A DNA stretch of 64,000 bases, taken from Zea mays (taxonomy: Eukaryota; Streptophyta; Magnoliopsida; Poales; Poaceae). Within the stretch, counting starts at the first letter, position 1; every line of letters starts with the position of its first letter. Position numbers and translations under genes: made by a program. The stretch lies in contig NW_023366920.1 in assembly GCF_902167145.1 (NCBI RefSeq), positions 1-64,000 of the forward strand, given 5' to 3'. Below, piece after piece: positions 1-11,000 of the stretch. A model generated the notes under the pieces. It had not been told where the DNA came from and searched no databases. It worked only from the letters and a program-made list of their open reading frames with translations.

Positions 1-3000
1 TTTTGCCGAAAATAGCCATGAACGACCATTTTCAATAATACCGAAGGCTAACACGTACGAGTTTTTAACCAAGAAATGGTCTCCACCAGAAATCCAAGAA
101 TGTGATCTATGGCAAGGAAACATATGTGGGGTGAGGTTTATGAGCCTCTAGTCGATGATAAATGGCCACACAACCCCCATTTTTTATGAAAATAGCCATG
201 AGCGACCATTTTCAATAATACTAGAGGCTAAGACCTACGGATTTTAGACCAAGAAATGGTCTCCACCAGAAATCCAAGAATGTGATCTATGGCAAGGAAA
301 CATATGTGGGGTGAGGTGTATGAGCGTCTGGTCGATGATCAATGGCCACACAACCCCCATTTTTGTCGAAAATAGCCATTAACGACCATTTTCAATAATA
401 CCGAAGGCTAACACCTACGGATTTTTGACCAAGAAATGGTCTCCACCAGAAATCCAAGAATGTGATCTATGGCAAGGAAACATATGTGGGGTGAGGTGTA
501 TGAGCCTCTAGTCGATGATCAATGGCCACACAACCCCCATTTTGCCGAAAATAGCCATGAGTGACCATTTTCAATAATACCGAAGGCTAACACGTACGAG
601 TTTTTAACCAAGAAATGGTTTCCACCAGAAATCCAAGAATGTAATCTATGGCAAGGAAACATATGTGGGGTGAGGTTTATGAGCCTCTAGTCGATGATAA
701 ATGGCCACACAACCCCCATTTTTTATGAAAATAGCCATGAGCGACCTTGAAAATAGCCATGAGCGACCATTTTCAATAATACTAGAGGCTAACACCTATG
801 GATTTTAGACCAAGAAATGGTCTCCACCAGAAATCCAAGAATGTGATCTATGGCAAGGAAACATATGTGGGGTGAGGTGTATGAGCGTCTGGTCGATGAT
901 CAATGGCCACACAACCCCCATTTTTGTCGAAAATAGCCATTAACGACCATTTTCAATAATACCGAAGGCTAACACCTACGGATTTTTGACCAAGAAATGG
1001 TCTCCACCAGAAATCCAAGAATGTGATCTATGGCAAGGAAACATATGTGGGGTGAGGTGTATGAGCCTCTAGTCGATGATCAATGGCCACACAACCCCCA
1101 TTTTGCCGAAAATAGCCATGAGTGACCATTTTCAATAATACCGAAGGCTAACACGTACGAGTTTTTAACCAAGAAATGGTTTCCACCAGAAATCCAAGAA
1201 TGTAATCTATGGCAAGGAAACATATGTGGGGTGAGGTTTATGAGCCTCTAGTCGATGATAAATGGCCACACAACCCCCATTTTTTATGAAAATAGCCATG
1301 AGCGACCTTGAAAATAGCCAAGAGCGACCATTTTCAATAATACTAGAGGCTAACACCTATGGATTTTAGACCAAGAAATGGTCTCCACCAGAAATCCAAG
1401 AATGTGATCTATGGCAAGGAAACATATGTGGGGTGAGGTGTATGAGCGTCTGGTCGATGATCAATGGCCACACAACCCCCATTTTTGTCGAAAATAGCCA
1501 TGAACGACCATTTTCAATAATACCGAAGGCTAACACCTACGGATTTTTGACCAAGAAATGGTCTCCACCAGAAATCCAAGAATGTGATCTATGGCAAGGA
1601 AACATATGTGGGGTGAGGTGTATGAGCCTCTAGTCGATGATCAATGGCCACACAACCCCCATTTTTGTCGAAAATAGCCATGAATGACCATTTTCAAAAA
1701 TACCAAAGGCTAACACGTACGGATTTTTGACCAAGAAATGGTCTCCACCAGAAATCCAAGAATGTGATCTATGGCAAGGAAACATATGTGGGGTGAGGTG
1801 TACGAGCCTCTGGTCGATGATCAATGGCCACACAACCCCCATTTTGCCGAAAATAGCCATGAATGAACATTTTCAATAATACCGAAGGCTAACACGTACG
1901 AGTTTTTGACCAAGAAATGGTTTCCACCAGAAATCCAAGAATGTAATCTATGGCAAGGAAACATATGTGGGGTGAGGTTTATGAGCCTCTGGTCGACGAT
2001 CAATGGCCACACAACCCCCATTTTTTTATGAAAATAGCCATGAGCGACCATTTTTAATAATATTAGAGGCTAACACCTACGGATTTTTGACCAAGAAATG
2101 GTCTCCACCAGAAATCCTAGAATGTGATCTATGGCAAGGAAACATATGTGGGGTGAGGTGTATGAGCCTCTAGTCGATGATAAATGGCCACACAACCCCC
2201 ATTTTTTATGAAAATAGCCATGAGCGACCTTGAAAATAGCCATGAGCGACCATTTTCATTAATACTAGAGGCTAACACCTACGGATTTTAGACCAAGAAA
2301 TGGTCTCCACCAGAAATCCAAGAATGTGATCTATGGCAAGGAAACATATGTGGGGTGAGGTGTATGAGCCTCTAGTCGATGATAAATGGCCACACAACCC
2401 CCATTTTTTATGAAAATAGCCATGAGCGACCTTGAAAATAGCCATGAGCGACCATTTTCAATAATACTAGAGGCTAACACCTACGGATTTTAGACCAAGA
2501 AATGGTCTCCACCAGAATTCCAAGAATGTGATCTATGGTAAGGAAACATATGTGGGGTGAGGTGTACGAGCCTCTTGTCGATGATCAATGGCCACACAAC
2601 CCCCATTTTTATGAAAATAGCCATGAGCGACCATTTTCAATAATACTAGAGGCTAACACCTACGGATTTTAGACCAAGAAATGGTCTCCACCAGAAATCC
2701 AAGAATGTGATCTATGGCAAGGAAACATATGTGGGGTGAGGTGTATGAGCGTCTGGTCGATGATCAATGGCCACACAACCCCCATTTTGCCGAAAATAGC
2801 CATGAACGACCATTTTCAATAATACCGAAGGCTAACACGTACGAGTTTTTGACCAAGAAATGGTCTCCACCAGAAATCCAAGAATGTGATCTATGGCAAT
2901 GAAACATATGTGGGGTGAGGTGTATGAGCCTCTGGTCGACGATCAATGGCCACACAACCCCCATTTTTGTCGAAAATAGCCATGAATGACCATTTACAAT

Positions 3001-3713
3001 AATACCGAAGGCTAACACCTACGGATTTTTGACCAAGAAATGGTCTCCACCAGAAATCCATGAATGTGATCTATGGCAAGGAAACATATGTGGGGTGAGG
3101 TGTATGAGCCTCTGGTCGATGATCAATGGCCACACAACCCCCATTTTTGTAGAAAATAGCCATGAACGACCATTTTCAATAATATCGAAGGCTAACACCT
3201 ACGGATTTTTGACCAAGAAATGGTCTCCACCAGAAATCCAAGAATGTGATCTATGGCAAGGAAACATATGTGGGGTGAGGTGTATGAGCCTCTGGTCGAT
3301 GATCAATGGCCACACAACCCCCATTTTTGTCGAAAATAGCCATGAACGACCATTTTCAATAATACCGAAGGCTAACACGTATGGATTTTCGACCAAGAAA
3401 TGGTATCCACCAGAAATCCGATAATGTGATCTATGGCAAGGAAACATATGTGAGGTGAGGTGTACGAGCCTCTGGTCGATGATCAATGGCCACACAACCC
3501 CCATTTTTGTCAAAAATAGCCATGAACGACCATTTTCAATAATATCGAAGGCTAACACCTACGGATTTTTGACCACGAAATGGTCTCCACCATAAATCCA
3601 AGAATGTGATCTATGGCAAGGAAACATATGTGCAGTGAGGTGTATGAGCCTCTGGTCGATGATCAATGGCCACACAACCCCCATTTTGTCAAAAATAGCC
3701 ATGAACGACCATT
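1..3713 (+). repeat. K180 knob satellite array, forward block 1
   Basis: Head-to-tail ~180-bp units. A typical unit runs through GAAATCCAAGAATGTGATCT, GGAAACATATGTGGGGTGAG, CAATGGCCACACAACCCCCA and GACCATTTTCAATAATACCG before repeating. I recognise this as the maize 180-bp knob repeat, the main component of heterochromatic knobs, which can act as neocentromeres in meiotic drive strains. Units differ at a limited set of positions (GTCGAAA, GCCGAAA or TATGAAA; AGCGTCTGG or AGCCTCTAG). Some units are ~201 bp because of an internal duplication, for example near 741 and 1302. The left edge is cut by the window; the right edge is a polarity switch at about 3713. Confidence 0.95.
181..1700 (+). repeat. 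Higher-order repeat, ~561-bp period (three K180 units)
   Basis: Rare variants recur 561 bp apart: the CCATTAACGACC variant appears near 376 and again near 937, and GCGACCTTGAAAATAGCC near 741 and 1302. 561 is three 180-bp units plus 21 bp, which matches one long unit per block. The first copy (from ~181) lacks the 21-bp duplication, so its spacing to the next is shorter. This is seen directly; the exact edges are approximate. Confidence 0.75.
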
Positions 3714-6700
3714 AGCCTTTGGTATTTTTGAAAATGGTCGTTCATGGCTATTTTCGACAAAAATGGGGGTTGTGTGGCCATTGATCATCAACTAGAGGCT
3801 CATACACCTCACCCCACATATGTTTCCTTGCCATAGATCACATTCTTGGATTTCTGGTGAGACCATTTCTTGGTCAAAAATCCGTAGGTGTTAGCCTTCG
3901 GTATTATTGAAATTGGTCGTTCATGGCTATTTTCGACCAAAATGGGGGTTGTGTGGCCATTGATCATCGACCAGACGCTCATACACCTCACCCCACATAT
4001 GTTTCCTTGCCATAGATCACATTCTTGGATTTCTGGTGGAGACCATTTCTTGGTTAAAAACTCGTACGTGTTAGCCTTCGGTATTATTGAAAATGGTCGT
4101 TCATGGCTATTTTCGACAAAAATTAGGGTTGTGTGGCCATTGATCGTCGACAAGAGGCTCATACACCTCACCCCACATATGTTTCCTTGCCATAGATCAC
4201 ATTCTTGGATTTCTGGTGGAGACCATTTCTTGGTCAAAAATCCGTAGGTGTTAGCCTTCGATATTATTGAAAATGGTCGTTCATGGCTATTTTCGACAAA
4301 AATGGGGGTTGTGTGGCCATTGATCATCGACCAGAGGCTCATACACCTCACCCCACATATGTTTCCTTGCCATAGATCACATTCTTGGATTTCTGGTGGA
4401 GACCATTTCTTGGTCAAAAATCCGTAGGTGTTAGCCTTCGGTATTATTGAAAATGGTCGTTCATGGCTATTTTCGACAAAAATGGGGGTTGTGTGGCCAT
4501 TGATCATCGACCAGACGCTCATACACCTCACCCCACATATGTTTCCTTGCCATAGATCACATTCTTGGATTTCTGGTGGAGACCATTTCTTGGTCTAAAA
4601 TCCGTAGGTGTTAGCCTCTAGTATTATTGAAAATGGTCGCTCATGGCTATTTTCAAGGTCGCTCATGGCTATTTTCATAAAAAATGGGGGTTGTGTGGCC
4701 ATTTATCATCGACTAGAGGCTCATAAACCTCACCCCACATATGTTTCCTTGCCATAGATTACATTCTTGGATTTCTGGTGGAAACCATTTCTTGGTTAAA
4801 AACTCGTACGTGTTAGCCTTCGGTATTATTGAAAATGGTCATTCATGGCTATTTTCGGCAAAATGGGGGTTGTGTGGCCATTGATCGTCGACCAGAGGCT
4901 CATACACCTCACCCCACATATGTTTCCTTGTCGTAGATCACATTCTTGGATTTCTGGTGGAGACCATTTCTTGGTCAAAAATCCGTAGGTGTTAGCCTTC
5001 GATATTATTGAAAATGGTCGTTCATGGCTATTTTCGACAAAAATTTGGGTTGTGTGGCCATTGATCATCGACCAGAGGCTCATACACCTCACCCCACATA
5101 TGTTTCCTTGCCATAAGTCACATTCTTGGATTTCTGGTGGAAACCATTTCTTGGTCAAAAATCCGTAGCTGTTAGCCTTCGGTATTATTGAAAATGGTCG
5201 TTCATGGCTATTTTCGGCAAAATGGGGGTTGTGTGATCATTGATCATCGACCAGAGGCTCGTACACCTCACCCCACATATGTTTCCTTGCCATAGATCAC
5301 ATTCTTGGATTTCTGGTGGAGACCATTTCTTGGTCAAAAATCCGTAGGTGTTAGCCTTCGGTATTATTGAAAATGGTCATTCATGGCTATTTTCGACAAA
5401 AATGGGGGTTGTGTGGCCATTGATCATCGACCAGAGGCTCATACACCTCACCCCACATATGTTTCCTTGCCATAGATCACATTCTTGGATTTCTGGTGGA
5501 GACCATTTCCTGGTCAAAAATCCGTAGGTGTTAGCCTTCGATATTATTGAAAATGGTCGTTCATGGCTATTTTCGACAAAAATGGGGGTTGTGTGGCCAT
5601 TGATCATCGACCAGAGGCTCATACACCTCACCCCACATATGTTTCCTTGCCATAGATTACATTCTTGGATTTCTGGTGGAGACCATTTCTTGGTCTAAAA
5701 TCCGTAGGTGTTAGCCTCTAGTATTATTGAAAATGGTCGCTCATGGCTATTTTCATAAAAAATGGGGGTTGTGTGGCCATTGATCATCGACCAGAGGCTC
5801 GTACACCTCACCCCACATATGTTTCCTTGCCATAGATTACATTCTTGGATTTCTGGTGGAAACCATTTCTTGGTTAAAAACTCGTACGTGTTAGCCTTCG
5901 GTATTATTGAAAATGGTCATTCATGGCTATTTTCGGCAAAATGGGGGTTGTGTGGCCATTGATCATCGACCAGAGGCTCATACACCTCACCCCACATATG
6001 TTTCCTTGCCATAGATCACATTCTTGGATTTCTGGTGGAGACCATTTCTTGGTCAAAAATCCGTAGGTCTTAGCCTCTAGTATTATTGAAAATGGTCGCT
6101 CATGGCTATTTTCATAAACAATGGGGGTTGTGTGGCCATTTATCATCGACTAGAGGCTCATAAACCTCACCCCACATATGTTTCCTTTCCATAGATCACA
6201 TTCTTGGATTTCTGGTGGAGACCATTTCTTGGTTAAAAACTCGTACGTGTTAGCCTTCGGTATTATTGAAAATCGTCGTTCATGGCTATTTTCGACAAAA
6301 ATTAGGGTTCTGTGGCCATTGATTGTCGACCAGAGGCTCATACACCTCACCCCACATATGTTTCCTTGCCATAGATCACATTCTTGGATTTCTGGTGGAG
6401 ACCATTTCTTGGTCAAAAATCCCTAGGTGTTAGCCTTCGATATTATTGAAAATGGTCGTTCATGGCTATTTTCGACAAAAATGGGGGTTGTGTGGCCATT
6501 GATCATCGACTAGAGGCTCATACACCTCACCCCACATATGTTTCCTTGCCATAGATCACATTCTTGGATTTCTGGTGGAGACCATTTCTTGGTCCAAAAT
6601 CCGTAGGTGTTAGCCTTCGGTATTATTGAAAATGGTCGTTCATGGCTATTTTCGACAAAAATGGGGGTTGTGTGGCCATTGATCATCGACCAGACGCTCA

Positions 6701-7902
6701 TACACCTCACCCCACATATGTTTCCTTGCCATAGATCACATTCTTGGATTTTTGGTGGAGACCATTTCTTGGTCTAAAATCCGTAGGTGTTAGCCTCTAG
6801 TATTATTGAAAATGGTCGCTCATGGCTATTTTCAAGGTCGCTCATGGCTATTTTCATAAAAATGGGGGTTGTGTGGCCATTTATCATCGACTAGAGGCTC
6901 ATAAACCTCACCCCACATATGTTTCCTTGCCATAGATTACATTCTTGGATTTCTGGTGGAAACCATTTCTTGGTTAAAAACTCGTACGTGTTAGCCTTCG
7001 GTATTATTGAAAATGGTCATTCATGGCTATTTTCGGCAAAATGGGGGTTGTGTGGCCATTGATCGTTGACCAGAGGCTCATACACCTCACCCCACATATG
7101 TTTCCTTGTCGTAGATCACATTCTTGGATTTCTGGTGGAGACCATTTCTTGGTCAAAAATCCGTAGGTGTTAGCCTTCGATATTATTGAAAATGGTCGTT
7201 CATGGCTATTTTCGACAAAAATTTGGGTTGTGTGGCCATTGATCATCGACCAGAGGCTCATACACCTCACCCCACATATGTTTCCTTGCCACAGATCACA
7301 TTCTTGGATTTCTGGTGGAAACCATTTCTTGGTCAAAAATCCGTAGGTGTTAGCCTTCGGTATTATTGAAAATGGTCGTTCATGGCTATTTTCGGCAAAA
7401 TGGGGGTTGTGTGGCCATTGATCATCGACCAGAGGCTCGTACACCTCACCCCACATATGTTTCCTTGCCATAGATCACATTCTTGGATTTCTGGTGGAGA
7501 CCATTTCTTGGTCAAAAATCCGTAGGTGTTAGCCTTCGGTATTATTGAAAATGGTCATTCATGGCTATTTTCGACAAAAATGGGGGTTGTGTGGCCATTG
7601 ATCATCGACCAGAGGCTCATACACCTCACCCCACATATGTTTCCTTGCCATAGATCACATTCTTGGATTTCTGGTGGAGACCATTTCTTGGTCAAAAATC
7701 CGTAGGTGTTAGCCTTTGATATTATTGAAAATGGTCGTTCATGGCTATTTTCGACAAAAATGGGGGTTGTGTGGCCATTGATCATCGACCAGAGGCTCAT
7801 ACACCTCACCCCACATATGTTTCCTTGCCATAGATTACATTCTTGGATTTCTGGTGGAGACCATTTCTTGGTCTAAAATCCGTAGGTGTTAGCCTCTAGT
7901 AT

Positions 7903-7911
7903 TATTGAAAA
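7903..7911. repeat. Left target-site duplication of the MITE (TATTGAAAA)
   Basis: TATTGAAAA is part of the normal K180 unit. It is present once at the orthologous position of the paralogous copy (5725-5733) and twice around the MITE. Confidence 0.85.
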
Positions 7912-8066
7912 GGAACAATTGGATCTATACCATTAAAAGATCCAAACTTTAGATATATACCATGGACCCCACATGTCATTGACTCATGTGGACCCACATG
8001 TAAGAGAGATAGTAATGGTATGGATCTAAAGTGGTGATCTTTTAATGGTATGGATCCAAATTTCCC
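7912..8066. mobile_element. 155-bp foldback MITE, probably Mutator-like, inserted in K180
   Basis: This is the only non-K180 sequence in the reverse block before the retrotransposon. The ends form an imperfect terminal inverted repeat: the first 31 bases match the reverse complement of the last 31 at 27 positions, sharing the core ATACCATTAAAAGATC. A second inverted stretch (CTTTAGAT next to ATACCAT) and a central CACATG/CATGTG palindrome make nearly the whole element a foldback. It is flanked by TATTGAAAA at 7903-7911 and 8067-8075. It has no coding capacity, so it would need a transposase in trans. A 9-bp duplication and GG-starting ends suggest a Mutator-like MITE; a hAT element with an 8-bp duplication is less likely because the ends then pair less well. 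Confidence 0.85.
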
Positions 8067-8075
8067 TATTGAAAA
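8067..8075. repeat. Right target-site duplication of the MITE (TATTGAAAA)
   Basis: This is identical to 7903-7911, and the K180 unit resumes directly after it with TGGTCGCTCATGG. Confidence 0.85.
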
Positions 8076-11000
8076 TGGTCGCTCATGGCTATTTTCATAA
8101 AAAATGGGGGTTGTGTGGCCATTGATCATCGACCAGAGGCTCGTACACCTCACCCCACATATGTTTCCATGCCATAGATTACATTCTTGGATTTCTGGTG
8201 GAAACCATTTCTTGGTTAAAAACTCGTACGTGTTAGCCTTCGGTATTATTGAAAATGGTCATTCATGGCTATTTTCGGCAAAATGGGGGTTGTGTGGCCA
8301 TTAATCATCGACCAGAGGCTCATACACCTCACCCCACATATGTTTCCTTGCCATAGATCACATTCTTGGATTTCTGGTGGAGACCATTTCTTGGTCAAAA
8401 ATCCGTAGGTCTTAGCCTCTAGTATTATTGAAAATGGTCGCTCATGGCTATTTTCATAAAAAATGGGGGTTGTGTGGCCATTTATCATCGACTAGAGGCT
8501 CATAAACCTCACCCCACATATGTTTCCTTGCCATAGATCACATTCTTGGATTTCTGGTGGAGACCATTTCTTGGTTAAAAACTCGTACGTGTTAGCCTTC
8601 GGTATTATTGAAAATGGTCGTTCATGGCTATTTTTGGCAAAATGGGGGTTGTGTGGCCATTGATCATCGACCAGAGGCTCGTACACCTCACCCCACATAT
8701 GTTTCCTTGCCATAGATCACATTCTTGGATTTCTGGTGGAGACCATTTCTTGGTAAAAAATCCGTACGTGTTAGCCTTTGGTATTTTTGAAAATGGTCAT
8801 TCATGGCTATTTTCGACAAAAATGGGGGTTGTGTGGCCATTGATCATCAACTAGAGGCTCATACACCTCACCCCACATATGTTTCCTTGCCATAGATCAC
8901 ATTCTTGGATTTCTTGTGGAGACCATTTCTTGGTCAAAAATCTGTAGGTGTTAGCCTTCGTTATTATTGAAAATGGTCGTTCATGGCTATTTTCGACAAA
9001 AATGGGGGTTGTGTGGCCATTGATCATCGACTAGAGGCTCATACACCTCACCCCACATATGTTTCCTTGTCGTAGATCACATTCTTGGATTTCTGGTGGA
9101 GACCATTTCTTGGTCAAAAATCCGTAGGTCTTAGCCTCTAGTATTATTGAAAATGGTCGCTCATGGCTATTTTCAAGGTCGCTCATGGCTATTTTCATAA
9201 AAAATGGGGGTTGTGTGGCCATTGATCGTCGACCAGAGGCTCATACACCTCACCCCACATATGTTTCCTTGCCATAGATCACATTCTTGGATTTCTGGTG
9301 GAGACCATTTTTGGTTAAAAATCCGTACGTGTTAGCCTTTGGTATTTTTCAAAATGGTCATTCATGGCTATTTTCATAAAAATGGGGGTTGTGTGGCCAT
9401 TGATCATCGACCAGAGGCTCATACACCTCACCCCACATATGTTTCCTTGTCGTAGATCACATTCTTGGATTTCTGGTGGAGACCATTTCTTGGTCAAAAA
9501 TCCGTAGGTGTTAGCCTTCGATATTATTGAAAATGGTCGTTCATGGCTATTTTCGACAAAAATGGGGGTTGTGTGGCCATTGATCATCGACCAGAGGCTC
9601 ATACACCTCACCCCACATATGTTTCCTTGCCATAGATCACATTCTTGGATTTCTGGTGGAGACCATTTCTTGGTCAAAAATCCGTAGGTCTTAGCCTTCG
9701 GTATTATTGAAAATGGTCATTCATGGCTATTTTCGGCAAAATGGGGGTTGTGTGGCCATTGATCGTCGACTAGAGGCTCATACACCTCACCCCACATATG
9801 TTTCCTCGCCATAGATCACATTCTTGGATTTCTGGTGGAGACCATTTCTTGGTTAAAAATCCGTACGTGTTAGCCTTTGGTATTTTTGAAAATGGTCATT
9901 CATGGATATTTTCATAAAAAATGGGGGTTGTGTGGCCATTGATCATCGACCAGAGGCTCATACACCTCACCCCACATATGTTTCCTTGTCGTAGATCACA
10001 TTCTTGGATTTCTGGTGGAGGCCATTTCTTGGTCAAAAATCCGTAGGTGTTAGCCTTCGGTATTATTGAAAATGGTCGTTTATGGCTATTTTCGACAAAA
10101 ATGGGGGTTGTGTGCCATTGATCATCGACCAGAGGCTCATACACCTCACCCCACATATGTTTCCTTGCCATATATCACATTCTTGGATTTCTGGTGGAGA
10201 CCATTTCTTGGTCAAAAATCCGTAGGTCTTAGCCTTCGGTATTATTGAAAATGGTCATTCATGGCTATTTTCGGCAAAATGGGGGTTGTGTGGCCATTGA
10301 TCGTCGACTAGAGGCTCATACACCTCACCCCACATATCTTTCCTTGCCATAGATCACATTCTTGGATTTCTGGTGGAGACCATTTCTTGGTTAAAAATCC
10401 GTACGTGTTAGCCTTTGGTATTTTTGAAAATGGTCATTCATGGCTATTTTCGACAAAAATGGGGGTTGTGTGGCCATTGATCATCGACTAGAGGCTCATA
10501 CACCTCACCCCACATATGTTTCCTTGCCATAGATCACATTCTTGGATTTCTGGTGGAGACCATTTCTTGGTCAAAAATTCGTAGGTGTTAGCCCTCGGTA
10601 TTATTGAAAATGGTCGTTCATGGCTATTTTCGACAAAAATGGGGGTTGTGTGGCCATTGATCATCGACCAGACGCTCATACACCTCACCCCACATATGTT
10701 TCCTTGCCATAGATCACATTCTTGGATTTCTGGTGGAGACCATTTCTTGGTCTAAAATTCGTAGGTGTTAGCCTCTAGTATTATTGAAAATGGTCGTCGA
10801 CCAGAGGCTCATACACCTCACCCCACATATGTTTCCTTGCCATAGATCACATTCTTGGATTTCTGGTGGAGACCATTTCTTGGTCAAAAATCCATAGGTG
10901 TTAGCCTTCAGTGTCATTGAAAATAGTCATTCATGGCTATTTTCGACAAAAATGGGGGTTGTGTGGCCATTGATCATCGACCAGAGGCTCATACACCTCA

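Larger units (their letters stand above)
3900..8500 (-). repeat. Tandem segmental duplication, ~2178-bp period
   Basis: A segment of about 12 K180 units is repeated with a 2178-2179 bp offset: features at 4531, 4826, 5377 and 5725 reappear at 6710, 7004, 7555 and 7903. Downstream of 7911 the offset becomes 2342 (5762 to 8104; 5904 to 8246), which is 2178 plus the 155-bp MITE and its 9-bp target duplication. The outer edges are approximate. Confidence 0.85.

Noticed and set aside
7912..8066. MITE as a solo piece of the Sirevirus LTR or a host gene fragment
   Set aside because: It shares no sequence with the LTR, has its own inverted ends and a 9-bp target duplication, and the empty site is visible at 5725-5733.
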